Notes: generated from the sequence alone by a model not told the origin. Positions 35,853 through 44,973 are shown, counted from the first letter of the stretch. The stretch: 64,000 bases of DNA from Flavobacteriales bacterium (GCA_021741075.1 JAIOYO010000008.1:1-64000); one strand, 5' to 3'. Program-made: numbers and translations.

Positions 35853-36866
35853 TTAGAGTTTGGGTTTGTATTTCGATTGGGCAAGTATGTTCTGCGAATC
35901 TCGGTTTGTCATTAAATCAAGCAGTGTCAACTCTGGATTCTCATCCATGTATTTTCTTACGATTTGCCATCCGACCCATTGGCCTAGTCGTCCTGGCGAA
36001 TCTTTTGGGATGCCTGCCACAAATGGAGCTTGATTAATCCATTTATTGATGTTCATGTATTCGGTTGCATAGAGCATTTGTTGGTCGATGAGATGCGCCC
36101 ATATTCTTGGTTCATATTCTTTACACCACGACATTGCATCTGGTGTGTAGCCAATTTTGATGGAATCAGCACTTGTTCGAAGCGTTGCATCCAACACATA
36201 AAGCAGTTTTCCTTCAAATATCATGTAGTCGAGCAAGGTATTTCGCACTGCATCTGTTTCGTATGTTGATTGCAGCCAGCCTTTCATGGCTTGAGGTACA
36301 ATTTGTTCGCGTTTCATATTAACGTACATGTATTTTGGCAGGCCAATCATTGGGTAAACCGGGTAGTCAGCACCAAGAAACATGTCGAGGCCAATTCCGA
36401 GGGTTGTTGGAGTGGCAACTATGGCATAATTCAAAGCGGAAATGTTGAAAACGACATTCGGAATGAGACTGTCAGGGAAATGATACTTGAAATAGCGGAA
36501 TGCTTCGGTTAGTTCGGTTTCGATCTGGTTTACGTCCTCATATTCAAACTGAACATCTTCATGAAGCGTTTTCATGTTTTCATCCGTAATGAATTGAGCA
36601 ACAGCAAACTGAAAAGCTTCAGAGTCTGGATTACCTAAGCGGAGTACGCCTTCGCAATAATCCACGAAAAAATCTCCGTATACCTGGTGTAACGAATCCG
36701 TATTCGTTTGACCTGAGCTAGGATTGAGAGCAAACAAATCTTGGTCTAAGCGTTTGAAATCCATTTCGATTTCAACGGAACTTACGTCTACATCTAACCG
36801 GTCTTTTTTACATCCAGTTATGGTAAAAATGAAAATGACAAGCACAGTTGTCAGGGTAATTCTCAT
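35853..36866 (-). CDS. gldB: Gliding motility lipoprotein GldB
   Basis: The ATG at 36866 gives 337 residues with a lipoprotein signal (hydrophobic helix, then TITGC with the lipidated Cys near residue 18). An upstream extension to 36998 would read through the promoter region of the divergent gene. Family features are MDFKRLDQDLF, the long LNYAIVATPTTLGIGLDMFLG segment and the GQWVGWQIVRKYM motif near the end. GldB is essential for gliding in Flavobacterium johnsoniae. Linkage to gldC and to nadE agrees with the order recalled for that species. Confidence 0.92.
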   Translation of the reverse strand: MRITLTTVLVIFIFTITGCKKDRLDVDVSSVEIEMDFKRLDQDLFALNPSSGQTNTDSLHQVYGDFFVDYCEGVLRLGNPDSEAFQFAVAQFITDENMKTLHEDVQFEYEDVNQIETELTEAFRYFKYHFPDSLIPNVVFNISALNYAIVATPTTLGIGLDMFLGADYPVYPMIGLPKYMYVNMKREQIVPQAMKGWLQSTYETDAVRNTLLDYMIFEGKLLYVLDATLRTSADSIKIGYTPDAMSWCKEYEPRIWAHLIDQQMLYATEYMNINKWINQAPFVAGIPKDSPGRLGQWVGWQIVRKYMDENPELTLLDLMTNRDSQNILAQSKYKPKL

Positions 36867-36889
36867 GCCCGAATAATGGTGTAATTTTG
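36860..36889 (+). promoter_or_regulatory. Promoter of the outer-membrane barrel gene
   Basis: TAATTTTG (36882-36889) is an exact -7 match, with TTC at 36860-36862, 19 bp upstream, in place of TTG. The ATG at 36916 is 26 bp downstream. Confidence 0.45.
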
Positions 36890-36915
36890 CGAACGAATTT
36901 GAAGCGGACGAAATT

Positions 36916-37740
36916 ATGAAAAACCTACTTCTGACATTGATGGTTCTTGTGTTTGCTAGGGAGCTATTTGCACAAGATGTACCTGTTGGGCCTAACACTC
37001 GAAAGAAATTTAAAATAGGGTTTAACCTATCTCCATCGGTAGATTTCTTTCAGCCAAATACCGATGGAGTGAAGCTTGACGCTGCCAAAATGAAGTTTGG
37101 TTATGGCATGATGGCAGAATACGCTTTTACTAATAACTATGCGGTTGGTTTTGGCCTCGAGCACAAAATGGGTGGCGCATCATTGGATTTTGGCGGTGCC
37201 GATGTTAGGTACATAGCCAAAGATGATACGACTGAATTCAGATTATTGAGCCGAACGTATCGCTATGATTATGTGAATTTGCCCATTACGCTGAAGTTGA
37301 TGACGAACCAGATTGGTTACTTCACTTATTTCGGTCAGTTTGGGGTTGATTTGTCCGTTTTAGTTTCTTCTAAAGCAAAAGATGAAAGGCAATCGTTGCA
37401 GTCATTTAAGACCGATTCGTTAGGAATTGTTACAGAAGAGTTGTTTAATGGAACCGAAAAAGGGGACTTTCAAGGGCGATACAATCAAAGCTCGTTTGCT
37501 AATATCAAGCTTCGAATTGGCGCTGGTTTTGAGTGGAATTTTTCAGGAAATACGTCACTCGTTGTTAGCGTTTCGTATCACAACGGATTTATTGATTTGA
37601 TGAAAGATGCTAAAGAGAAACAAGTTAATGACGAAGAAGGCTTGTTTAAGCACGATGTAACTGACTATGCGAAGAAGATTCCGTTTGAATTGAATGCGAA
37701 TCTTCATCATGTTGCACTTAACGTTGGGATTCTTTTCTGA
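36916..37740 (+). CDS. Outer-membrane beta-barrel protein (PorT-like family)
   Basis: The 274-residue protein has a signal peptide cleaved near FAQD (residue 18), followed by alternating amphipathic strands with aromatic girdles and a C-terminal strand ending in LNVGILF, which is typical of eight- to ten-stranded barrels. It resembles the PorT-like group of Bacteroidota. Whether it is the type IX component PorT itself cannot be decided from sequence alone. It lies between gldB (divergent) and nadE (same strand). Confidence 0.75.
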   Translation: MKNLLLTLMVLVFARELFAQDVPVGPNTRKKFKIGFNLSPSVDFFQPNTDGVKLDAAKMKFGYGMMAEYAFTNNYAVGFGLEHKMGGASLDFGGADVRYIAKDDTTEFRLLSRTYRYDYVNLPITLKLMTNQIGYFTYFGQFGVDLSVLVSSKAKDERQSLQSFKTDSLGIVTEELFNGTEKGDFQGRYNQSSFANIKLRIGAGFEWNFSGNTSLVVSVSYHNGFIDLMKDAKEKQVNDEEGLFKHDVTDYAKKIPFELNANLHHVALNVGILF

Positions 37741-37763
37741 ATCCGGCACCTAAGGATAACTTT

Positions 37764-37790
37764 GCCGAAGCCGCAAGCTTCGGCTTTTTT
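37764..37790 (+). terminator. Intrinsic terminator before nadE
   Basis: GCCGAAGC (37764-37771) pairs with GCTTCGGC (37777-37784) and six T's follow. It ends the barrel gene transcript. An exact -7 sequence TAACTTTG (37757-37764) abuts the stem, so the nadE promoter and the terminator may overlap. Confidence 0.8.
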
Positions 37791-37795
37791 ATATT

Positions 37796-39433
37796 ATGCA
37801 GATACGATTATCACAGCTTAATTATCATATCGGGAACTTCGACAAGAACGTTCAGAAGATAATTGGCGAGGTAAAATTGGCTAAAGTTGATGGAGTTAAT
37901 CTGATTGTTTTTTCTGAGCTTTCTGTTTGCGGCTATCCGCCACGAGATTTTCTTGAGTTTGAAGATTTCATCTTACGGTGTGAACAGGCAATTAATGAAA
38001 TTGCTGCGAAATGTGATGGGATTACTGCGATAGTTGGCGCACCCTTGCGCAACGAAGCGCCAAGCGGAAAACGCCTTTTTAATGCCGCATTTGTCCTTGA
38101 AAATGGAAAAGCGAAGCAGGTGATTAAAAAGTCGCTGCTACCGAATTATGACATCTTTGACGAGTACCGCTACTTTGAGCCTAACCGCGATTTTGAGGTG
38201 GTTGATGTAAACGGTGTTCGGGTTGCACTCACAATCTGCGAGGATCTCTGGAATATCGAAGACTCATTGTACATCACAAGTCCGATGGACGAGTTGATGA
38301 AGCACAAGCCGCAATTGATGGTGAATATTGCGGCCTCTCCGTTCGACTTTTCGCATCGTGAAGACCGCATCCGCATTCTGGAGAAGAACTGCAAGAAGTA
38401 TGATTTGCCTCTCCTGTATACCAATCATGTTGGGGCGCAAACAGAATTGATTTTTGATGGTGGTTCTATGGCTCTTAATTCCAAAGGAGAATTGCTTCAC
38501 GAATTGGATTATTTTAAAGAAGACGCCTCAACTTTTCAATTTGATGGAGATTTAAAACTGGTTGGAGAAGAAAAGACTATTGATAATCGACCAAAAATTG
38601 AGCGTATTCATGATGCAATCGTTCTAGGAATATCAGACTACTTCGGGAAGCTTGGTTTTAAGAAAGCCATTTTGGGATTGTCGGGAGGAATTGACTCTGC
38701 GGTGGTTCTGTATTTTGCGCAAGAAGCGTTGGGAGCTGAGAATGTCCGTACACTTTTGATGCCGTCTGAATTTTCGTCTAATCATTCGGTGGATGATTCA
38801 ATAAAGCTTTCTAAGAATCTTGGAACGGAGTACGAGATTATTTCGATAGAAAATCTCTTTAATAATTTTAGGCAGGACCTAAAGCCATTGTTTGGCGATT
38901 TGCCTTTCAATTTGGCAGAGGAGAATCTTCAGGCGAGAATACGCGGAGTGCTGTTGATGGCTGTTTCAAACAAGTTTGGAAATATTCTGTTAAACACATC
39001 CAATAAAAGTGAATGCGCGGTTGGTTATTCTACAATATATGGTGACATGAATGGCGGTCTCTCTGTAATTGCCGATTTATATAAGACGGAAGTTTATGAG
39101 CTGGCGCGATGGATTAATCGAAATGGCGAAGTCATTCCCGAGAATATCATTACTAAGGCGCCTAGCGCAGAACTAAGACCAGATCAAAAAGATTCTGATT
39201 CGTTGCCCGATTACGATATCTTGGACAGGATATTGATAGAATACATCGAAAATCGGAAGGGACCATCTGAGATTACAGGGATGGGATTGGATGAAACACT
39301 GGTCAATCGCATTTTGCGGTTGGTAAATTTGAACGAATACAAAAGATATCAGACGCCTCCTATACTACGAGTGAGTAAAAAGGCGTTCGGTATGGGCCGT
39401 AGGGTGCCAATTGTAGGTAAATATCTTTGCTAA
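37796..39433 (+). CDS. nadE: Glutamine-dependent NAD+ synthetase
   Basis: The 545-residue protein joins an N-terminal nitrilase-type glutaminase (catalytic Glu in FSELSVCGYPPRDF, Lys in KKSLLPNYDIFDE, Cys in LTICEDLW) to a C-terminal PP-loop synthetase (LSGGIDSAV near residue 296; STIYGDMNGGLSVIADLYKTEV). It converts deamido-NAD to NAD using ammonia from glutamine. The order of this gene near gldB matches that recalled for Flavobacterium. Confidence 0.96.
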   Translation: MQIRLSQLNYHIGNFDKNVQKIIGEVKLAKVDGVNLIVFSELSVCGYPPRDFLEFEDFILRCEQAINEIAAKCDGITAIVGAPLRNEAPSGKRLFNAAFVLENGKAKQVIKKSLLPNYDIFDEYRYFEPNRDFEVVDVNGVRVALTICEDLWNIEDSLYITSPMDELMKHKPQLMVNIAASPFDFSHREDRIRILEKNCKKYDLPLLYTNHVGAQTELIFDGGSMALNSKGELLHELDYFKEDASTFQFDGDLKLVGEEKTIDNRPKIERIHDAIVLGISDYFGKLGFKKAILGLSGGIDSAVVLYFAQEALGAENVRTLLMPSEFSSNHSVDDSIKLSKNLGTEYEIISIENLFNNFRQDLKPLFGDLPFNLAEENLQARIRGVLLMAVSNKFGNILLNTSNKSECAVGYSTIYGDMNGGLSVIADLYKTEVYELARWINRNGEVIPENIITKAPSAELRPDQKDSDSLPDYDILDRILIEYIENRKGPSEITGMGLDETLVNRILRLVNLNEYKRYQTPPILRVSKKAFGMGRRVPIVGKYLC

Positions 39434-39437
39434 CGAA

Positions 39438-39848
39438 ATGAAGAACATGAAAAATTTGATTGCAGTATTATTGGTGGTAATGGTAAGTGCAGGTTGCGCC
39501 ACCAAAGACGAACAGGCTCGGAACAACATTTCTAAAACATGGAGAATTTCGAAAGTTTTTCAGAATGGCAGCGATGTGACCACTGCCTACATTCAGACGC
39601 ATGTCGATTATCGGCTTCAGTTTACGGCTAGCGGATTATTTACAGAGCAATACAAACCAGGAACCGGAGAAACGCAACTTAACATTAGCGGTACTTGGGT
39701 GTTCTCTGATGGGGTAAATAAAGTTACGCTAACAGATGCCAATCAAACCCGTGTTTTTGCTATTGATGCTTTAGACAAAGAGGTGCTGAATATCAAGGAT
39801 CTTGGTTCAACCAATAACCGTGAGATTCAGTTTGTTCCTGCTAGTTGA
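39438..39848 (+). CDS. Lipocalin-like lipoprotein
   Basis: The 136-residue protein has a lipoprotein signal (hydrophobic stretch, then SAGC with the lipidated Cys near residue 20). The mature part is beta-rich with a TWRISKVFQNG start and a SGTWVFSDGVNKVTL repeat, as in small lipocalin-like lipoproteins of Bacteroidota. The ligand is unknown. It begins 4 bp after nadE and is probably co-transcribed. Its 3' end overlaps the convergent korB by 8 bp. The second ATG, three codons in, could also serve as start. Confidence 0.72.
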   Translation: MKNMKNLIAVLLVVMVSAGCATKDEQARNNISKTWRISKVFQNGSDVTTAYIQTHVDYRLQFTASGLFTEQYKPGTGETQLNISGTWVFSDGVNKVTLTDANQTRVFAIDALDKEVLNIKDLGSTNNREIQFVPAS

Positions 39849-40866
39849 TAGTCCACGTGCTTTTGCCGCGAAGCAAAGCATTTAAATCACCTTCGCCAAA
39901 CTTGCTTTTGGCGGTTTCTACTTGATTAACTAGCAAGTCTTCGTAGCACGCTCGCTCTTCTGTATAGAACACTCCAAACGGACGCGGAAAGTTTCCTTCT
40001 AATGATGGGTCTTGGTAGAAACGCACGAGCAAATTAGCCTTGGTTCTATCGGTTTCGTCATGAATCCATAGCTCGTTTTCGCTTGCAGAATTCATGTTTA
40101 CGATAACTGGCGTAAAGCCATCCAATTTGATTCCAAATTCTTTGGTTGCGCCAAAAACCAACGGCTTTCCGTGCTCAACAAATAAGGTCTGATTTCCTTT
40201 GGTTTCTTTATCGGTCATGCCGAAAAAGGCGCCATCATTAAAGACATTGCAATTCTGGTAAATCTCCACCATGGAAGTGCCTTTATGCGCGTTGGCACGA
40301 GAAAGTACATCGCGCAAATGAATAGGGTCTCTGTCCATAGTTCTGGCATAGAACGTAGAATCAGCTCCTAAGCACAAAGCTGCTGGGTTGAAAGGATGAT
40401 CTAACGAACCCATTGGGGTTGATTTTGTTGTTTTCCCTTCTTCTGAAGTAGGCGAGTATTGCCCTTTGGTAAGCCCGTAAATCTGATTGTTGAAGAGAAG
40501 AATGTTGATGTTGAAGTTTCTTCTCAACATGTGAATCAAGTGGTTCCCACCGATGGAAAGGGCATCTCCATCACCTGTTATCATCCACACGCTAAGGTCC
40601 GGATTGGTGGCTTTCAACCCACTTACAACAGCGGGTGCGCGACCGTGGATGCTGTGCATTCCGTAGGTATTCATGTAATAAGGGAACCGGCTACTGCAAC
40701 CGATTCCTGAGATGAAAACCACGTTTTCGCGCTTTACGCCAAGCTCTGGAATTACTTTTTGTACCTGCTTAAGGATGGAGTAATCGCCACAACCTGGGCA
40801 CCATCTTACTTCTTGGTCTGTTTCAAAATCTTTGGCGGTCAATTCGCCATTTAATACTTCTGCCAT
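39841..40866 (-). CDS. korB: 2-oxoacid:ferredoxin oxidoreductase, beta subunit
   Basis: The 341-residue protein has the thiamine-diphosphate subunit motifs WCPGCGDYSIL near residue 22, GIGCSSRFPYYMNTYGMHSIHGRAPAV (split over two helices) and GDGDALSIGGNHLIHMLRRN. The WCPGCG cysteines fit the 2-oxoglutarate type. It lies 1 bp after korA. The enzyme carries out CoA-dependent oxidative decarboxylation of a 2-oxoacid, with ferredoxin as electron acceptor. Confidence 0.92.
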   Translation of the reverse strand: MAEVLNGELTAKDFETDQEVRWCPGCGDYSILKQVQKVIPELGVKRENVVFISGIGCSSRFPYYMNTYGMHSIHGRAPAVVSGLKATNPDLSVWMITGDGDALSIGGNHLIHMLRRNFNINILLFNNQIYGLTKGQYSPTSEEGKTTKSTPMGSLDHPFNPAALCLGADSTFYARTMDRDPIHLRDVLSRANAHKGTSMVEIYQNCNVFNDGAFFGMTDKETKGNQTLFVEHGKPLVFGATKEFGIKLDGFTPVIVNMNSASENELWIHDETDRTKANLLVRFYQDPSLEGNFPRPFGVFYTEERACYEDLLVNQVETAKSKFGEGDLNALLRGKSTWTIN

Positions 40867-40867
40867 T

Positions 40868-42721
40868 TTATTTCAGTATTTCCAGAACCTTATCCTTGAT
40901 TTCGTTTTTGCTGAAAGGAATTCCCTTCACCTTATTCAGCGCAACGGTTGGAATGAGGTACTGACTACGAATCATCATGTTTAATTGCCCCATGTTCATT
41001 TCGGGGATAAGAACGGTTTCAAAATTCCTTAGCACTTCTTCAAAGTTCTTAGGAAAAGGAAACAGGTAACGGGCGTGTGCATGCGAAACAGAATGTCCGT
41101 CCTCAATTAGTTCTTTGGTAGCGCCTTTAATTGCACCAAATGTAGAGCCCCAGCCAAGGATGAGTACTTTACCTTTTGCTGCGCCCAATTCAATATCTTG
41201 AAGAGGAATATTATTGGCGATGTTGGAGATCTTCTGAGCCCGTGTATTCACCATGTGCTGGTGATTGTCGGGATCGTAGCTAATGTTGCCTGTGCCGTCT
41301 TGCTTTTCAATTCCTCCTACACGGTGCTCTAGCCCAAGTGTTCCAGGAATAGCCCATTTGCGCACAAGGTTTTCGTCTCGTTCGTATGGGCGATAGTTTT
41401 CTCCTTCTTCCGCAGCATCAGCCGAGGTAGCAAAGTTTCCTTTGAAAGCAGGCAATTCATCAGCAGTTGGGAAACGCCAAGGTTCTGCTCCGTTAGCTAA
41501 ATATCCATCGGAAAGGAAGAAAACGGGAGTCATGTGCTGCACTGCCAATCGGCAAGCTTCATACGCCATTTTGAAACAATCGGCTGGTGTTGCTGCTGCA
41601 ACTACTGCTACAGGTGCTTCACCATTTCGGCCATAAATGGCTTGCAAAAGGTCGGCTTGTTCTGTTTTTGTAGGAAGTCCGGTTGATGGACCGCCACGCT
41701 GTACATTCACAATTACCAATGGTAGCTCTAACATAAGCGCCAATCCGATGGCTTCGCCTTTTAGGGCAATGCCCGGACCGCTTGAAGCAGTGATTCCTAA
41801 CGCGCCACCGAAGGAAGCTCCGATTGCAGAAGCAACAGCGGCAATTTCATCTTCGGCCTGAAAGGTTTTTACACCAAAATTTTTGTGTTTGGCCAGCTCA
41901 TGCAGAATATCTGATGCTGGAGTAATAGGGTAGGAGCCGTAAAATAATTCTAATCCTGAACGTTGCGCAGCTGCAACCAATCCGATGGCGGCTGCTTCGT
42001 TGCCCATAATGTTTCGGTAGGTGCCTTTGCCCATTTGGGCTTTATCCACACTAAAACGAGTGGTAGGCGTTTCTGTAGTGTCTCCAAAATTGTAACCAGC
42101 ACGCAAAACTTTGCTGTTGGCATCAACGATTTCGGGCTTTTTCTTGAATTTATCTGATAGATATTTGAGGGTTGGGTCTAAGGAGCGATCAAACATCCAC
42201 AGCACATAACCGAGTACGAACATGTTCTTGGTACGGTCAATGTCTTTTTGACCCAATCCGCTGTCTTTGAGGCATTCTTTGGTCAGTTTGGTTACCTCAA
42301 TTGGGTAAACTTTGTAATCGCTTAGCGAACCATCTTCTAACGCACTAACTCCACTATCAATCTTGGCAAGACGTAGATTTTTTGGGTCGAAACCATCGGT
42401 ATTGGCAATGATTATTCCGCCTTTTTTGAGGCTTTTGAGGTTGGCTTTGAGTGCTGCCGCGTTCATTACCACCAATGCATCGCATTCATCACCTGGTGTG
42501 AAAATTTCGATACTCCCGAAGTGCAGTTGAAAACCCGAAACGCCCGCCAATGTGCCTTGAGGGGCGCGAATTTCGGCAGGGAAATTTGGGAAGGTGCTTA
42601 GGTCGTTTCCGAAAAGGGCGTTTGTGTCGGTAAACTGGGTGCCAGTAAGTTGAATACCATCTCCGGAATCACCGGCAAACAGGATGGTAATTTCTTTTGG
42701 CTTCTCTATTGTTGCAGACAT
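40868..42721 (-). CDS. korA: 2-oxoacid:ferredoxin oxidoreductase, fused gamma-alpha subunit
   Basis: The ATG at 42721 gives 617 residues. A TTG at 42742 lies inside the -7 element and is rejected. Residues 1-190 form the gamma domain (FAGDSGDGIQLTGTQF) and the rest the alpha subunit (GNEAAAIGLVAAAQRSGLELFYGSYPITPASDILHE, QAEDEIAAV). It partners KorB. The gamma-alpha fusion is the common form in Bacteroidota. The substrate, most likely 2-oxoglutarate, is inferred. Confidence 0.92.
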   Translation of the reverse strand: MSATIEKPKEITILFAGDSGDGIQLTGTQFTDTNALFGNDLSTFPNFPAEIRAPQGTLAGVSGFQLHFGSIEIFTPGDECDALVVMNAAALKANLKSLKKGGIIIANTDGFDPKNLRLAKIDSGVSALEDGSLSDYKVYPIEVTKLTKECLKDSGLGQKDIDRTKNMFVLGYVLWMFDRSLDPTLKYLSDKFKKKPEIVDANSKVLRAGYNFGDTTETPTTRFSVDKAQMGKGTYRNIMGNEAAAIGLVAAAQRSGLELFYGSYPITPASDILHELAKHKNFGVKTFQAEDEIAAVASAIGASFGGALGITASSGPGIALKGEAIGLALMLELPLVIVNVQRGGPSTGLPTKTEQADLLQAIYGRNGEAPVAVVAAATPADCFKMAYEACRLAVQHMTPVFFLSDGYLANGAEPWRFPTADELPAFKGNFATSADAAEEGENYRPYERDENLVRKWAIPGTLGLEHRVGGIEKQDGTGNISYDPDNHQHMVNTRAQKISNIANNIPLQDIELGAAKGKVLILGWGSTFGAIKGATKELIEDGHSVSHAHARYLFPFPKNFEEVLRNFETVLIPEMNMGQLNMMIRSQYLIPTVALNKVKGIPFSKNEIKDKVLEILK

Positions 42722-42739
42722 GCTTGTTTTTATGGGTGG

Positions 42740-42747
42740 CAAAAGTA
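42740..42747 (-). promoter_or_regulatory. -7 element for korAB
   Basis: The minus strand reads TACTTTTG, an exact TAnnTTTG, 18 bp ahead of the ATG at 42721. No TTG at the proper distance. Confidence 0.45.
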
Positions 42748-42823
42748 ATTGCTGATAGTGGTAAAATCTTGACGGTTGTCAGAAGAGTGGTAAGGTTTTT
42801 ACAACGTCCGTAGTGGTTTGCAT

Positions 42824-42860
42824 ATTCACAGATTCCTCGGCTCGTTCCTCGCTCGGAATA
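42824..42860. repeat. Degenerate single copy of a Bacteroidota intergenic repeat
   Basis: The stretch GATTCCTCGGCTCG followed by TTCCTCGCTCGGAATAACG resembles the GTCATTCCGAGCGAAGCGAGGAATC type of intergenic repeat, in reverse. No second arm is visible, so it may be a remnant. It lies in the 148-bp gap upstream of korA and downstream of nifU. Confidence 0.4.
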
Positions 42861-42890
42861 ACGTGAGGGTTTACTGTCGTTTGTTTTTGT

Positions 42891-43130
42891 TTAAGTGGTG
42901 ATGGCTTCAACAGATTTGATTTGCGGCACGGAACGTTTTACGGCTTCTTCAATGCCTGCTTTGAGGGTCATTTCGCTCATGTTGCAGTCTTTGCACGAAC
43001 CTAGAAATTTCAATTGTACAACCATGTCTTCGGTAATGTTTATCAGTTCCATGTTGCCACCATCGGCTGCTAGGAATGGGCGCATGGTTTCCAATGCTTC
43101 TTCCACCTTGTCTCTTAATTCCGTGTTCAT
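42891..43130 (-). CDS. NifU-type C-terminal domain Fe-S scaffold protein
   Basis: The 79-residue protein is a lone NifU C-terminal domain with the cluster motif GSCKDCNMSEMTLK (Cys-x2-Cys) near residue 48 and the preceding LAADGGNMEL. It assembles or carries a 4Fe-4S cluster. It starts 9 bp after mrp, which codes for a cluster-carrier ATPase, so both serve Fe-S protein maturation. Confidence 0.92.
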   Translation of the reverse strand: MNTELRDKVEEALETMRPFLAADGGNMELINITEDMVVQLKFLGSCKDCNMSEMTLKAGIEEAVKRSVPQIKSVEAITT

Positions 43131-43139
43131 TTCTTGGTC

Positions 43140-44240
43140 TTATCGTGTGGTAATTTCGACCCGTTTGGTGGCCTCCTGTGTTGTGTTTCTTTTCTGAACC
43201 TCTTGATCAACGGCCGCTGCTAGGTGTTTGAATATCTGAGCGGAGGGCGTGGTGTCCTGCAGCAGGGCTGGTCTTCCAGCATCTCCCGCTTCGCGGATGG
43301 ATTGTACCAACGGAATTTGTCCCAACAAGGGAACATTCATTTGTTCTGCTAATCCTTTTACACCGTCTTTTCCGAAGATGTAATACTTGTTTTCTGGCAA
43401 CTCGGCTGGGGTAAACCAAGCCATGTTTTCTATCAATCCAAGCACAGGAACGTTGATGCTATCGAGTCGGAACATGGCTACGCCTTTTCGGGCATCGGTA
43501 AGAGCAACTTCCTGTGGCGTACTCACCACAACGGCACCTGTAACGGGTACGGCTTGCACGATGGTCAAGTGCACATCGCCTGTGCCGGGAGGAAGGTCGA
43601 GTAGTAGGTAGTCCAACTCATCCCACCATACATCACCGAACATCTGCTTGAGGGCTTTGGTAGCCATGGGTCCGCGCCAAACGATTGCCTGCGTAGGGTC
43701 GGAGAAGAACCCGATGCTCATCACCTTCACACCATAACTCTCAACAGGAAGCATGTATTGCTTGCCTTCGATGACGGTAACTTTTGGTTTTTCGCTGACG
43801 ATATCAAACATCAACGGCATGCTCGGGCCGTAGATGTCGGCATCTATTAACCCCACTTTAAAACCTTGCTTGGCCAGACCGACCGCCAAGTTGGCCGTAA
43901 CGGTACTTTTACCGACACCTCCTTTGCCAGAAGCTATGGCAATAATGTTTTTGACTTTGCTTAATGTGGGCGGTCCTTGCGGACCAGATTGAACAGGTTT
44001 TGCGGCAATGTTTACCCGCACCTTCACCACTCCGAATGCTTCGGTAAGCGCGGCATTGATGTCGCCTTCCAATTTCTTGCGGATGTTGAGAGCGGGACTC
44101 TTGATTTCTAAATCAATGTCTATCTCTTTGCCGAAAACTTGTATGTTCTTTAATTCGCCACTTTCGGTAATGCTCACATTTCCTGCTGGCGATTTCACTG
44201 CTTTGAGTGCCTCTGCTACGCTTTGCTTATTTAGATTCAT
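43140..44240 (-). CDS. mrp: Mrp/NBP35-family Fe-S cluster carrier ATPase
   Basis: The ATG at 44240 gives 366 residues. A start at 44261 would lie upstream of the -7 element. Residues 1-85 form a MIP18/DUF59-type domain and the rest a deviant Walker P-loop ATPase (ASGKGGVGKSTVTANL near residue 105, LIDADIYGPSMP, DLPPGTGDVHLTI). The canonical C-terminal CPxC pair of this family is not visible: the region near residue 280 reads ENMAWFTPAEL, so a cluster-binding cysteine pair may be absent. It is co-transcribed with the NifU-type gene. Confidence 0.9.
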   Translation of the reverse strand: MNLNKQSVAEALKAVKSPAGNVSITESGELKNIQVFGKEIDIDLEIKSPALNIRKKLEGDINAALTEAFGVVKVRVNIAAKPVQSGPQGPPTLSKVKNIIAIASGKGGVGKSTVTANLAVGLAKQGFKVGLIDADIYGPSMPLMFDIVSEKPKVTVIEGKQYMLPVESYGVKVMSIGFFSDPTQAIVWRGPMATKALKQMFGDVWWDELDYLLLDLPPGTGDVHLTIVQAVPVTGAVVVSTPQEVALTDARKGVAMFRLDSINVPVLGLIENMAWFTPAELPENKYYIFGKDGVKGLAEQMNVPLLGQIPLVQSIREAGDAGRPALLQDTTPSAQIFKHLAAAVDQEVQKRNTTQEATKRVEITTR

Positions 44241-44248
44241 TCTAAACG

Positions 44249-44277
44249 CAAAGGTAGTCAAGTGTGGTTTAGTTCAA
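44249..44277 (-). promoter_or_regulatory. Promoter of the mrp-nifU operon
   Basis: On the minus strand TTG (44277-44275), then 18 bp, then TACCTTTG (44256-44249): a full consensus match. The predicted mRNA start falls at or only a few bases before the ATG at 44240, so the message would have almost no leader. Confidence 0.65.
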
Positions 44278-44307
44278 AGCTGAAAGTTTGTGCTAATTAC
44301 CATCAAT

Positions 44308-44973
44308 TCACTTCAGAGCAACAGCAACATGAGAGTTAGCTAATGATGAAGGCTCTACCTTGATAGAAATATCTGAAAAACCAGCGTGCACAAAAAGTTG
44401 TTCCACTTCTTTATCTGCGTATCGATTCTTAAAGATGTCGAGGTTCCTACTCACAAAAGGATAGCGTTCCATCTCTTCCTTAGTGCGATAACCGCAAACC
44501 ATTTTCCCCTTTGGCCTGAGAACACGGAGAAGTTCCTGAGCATCGGCCAATGGCTCAGGCCAGAAATAAATGGTGTTGTTGGTGATGATGGTATCTACGG
44601 AGTTGTCAGGCAATGGAAGCCGACTCACTCCCGCCAAATGCAGTTCCAGTTGTTTGGTGCTGATCTGTATGCTTAATCGTTTCCCAACCTGATGGACAAG
44701 GTCATCCGCAATATCAACTCAATACACTTTGCTATATGAAGCCAATTTGCAAAGTTGCTCCAGAAACTTCCCATTGCCAAAGCCTATCTCCAGAACATGG
44801 TCTGTGGGCTTTAATTCGGCACACTGCAACGAAAGTAGTTCCAGATCTGCATTGCTTTTGTTCATCATTTGCCCGATAAACCGCGAACCGAAGAAACCGC
44901 TGGGTCTGCTTAGTTGTGCCGCAACATAATCGGCCATGCCGAGTTTCATTAGTAGTTGAATCAGATATTTCAT
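44308..44973 (-). pseudogene. Class I SAM-dependent methyltransferase interrupted by one in-frame TGA
   Basis: Reading from the ATG at 44973, the frame has the SAM motif HVLEIGFGNGKFLEQL near residue 60 and then a TGA at 44719-44721, in YSKVY*VDIADDLV. The Gly expected at that place (GVD is the usual form) differs from TGA by one base (GGA). The same frame then continues without break to 44308, with LPLPDNSVDTIITNNTIYFWPEP, for 222 codons in all. No frameshift is present. It may be a young pseudogene, a sequencing error or a read-through case. The window uses TGA as a normal stop elsewhere. The substrate is unknown. Confidence 0.75.

Noticed and set aside
44719..44721. Use of TGA as a glycine codon in this organism
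   Set aside because: Other genes here, such as the ABC ATPase and trmB, end in TGA at the expected length, so the code is standard.
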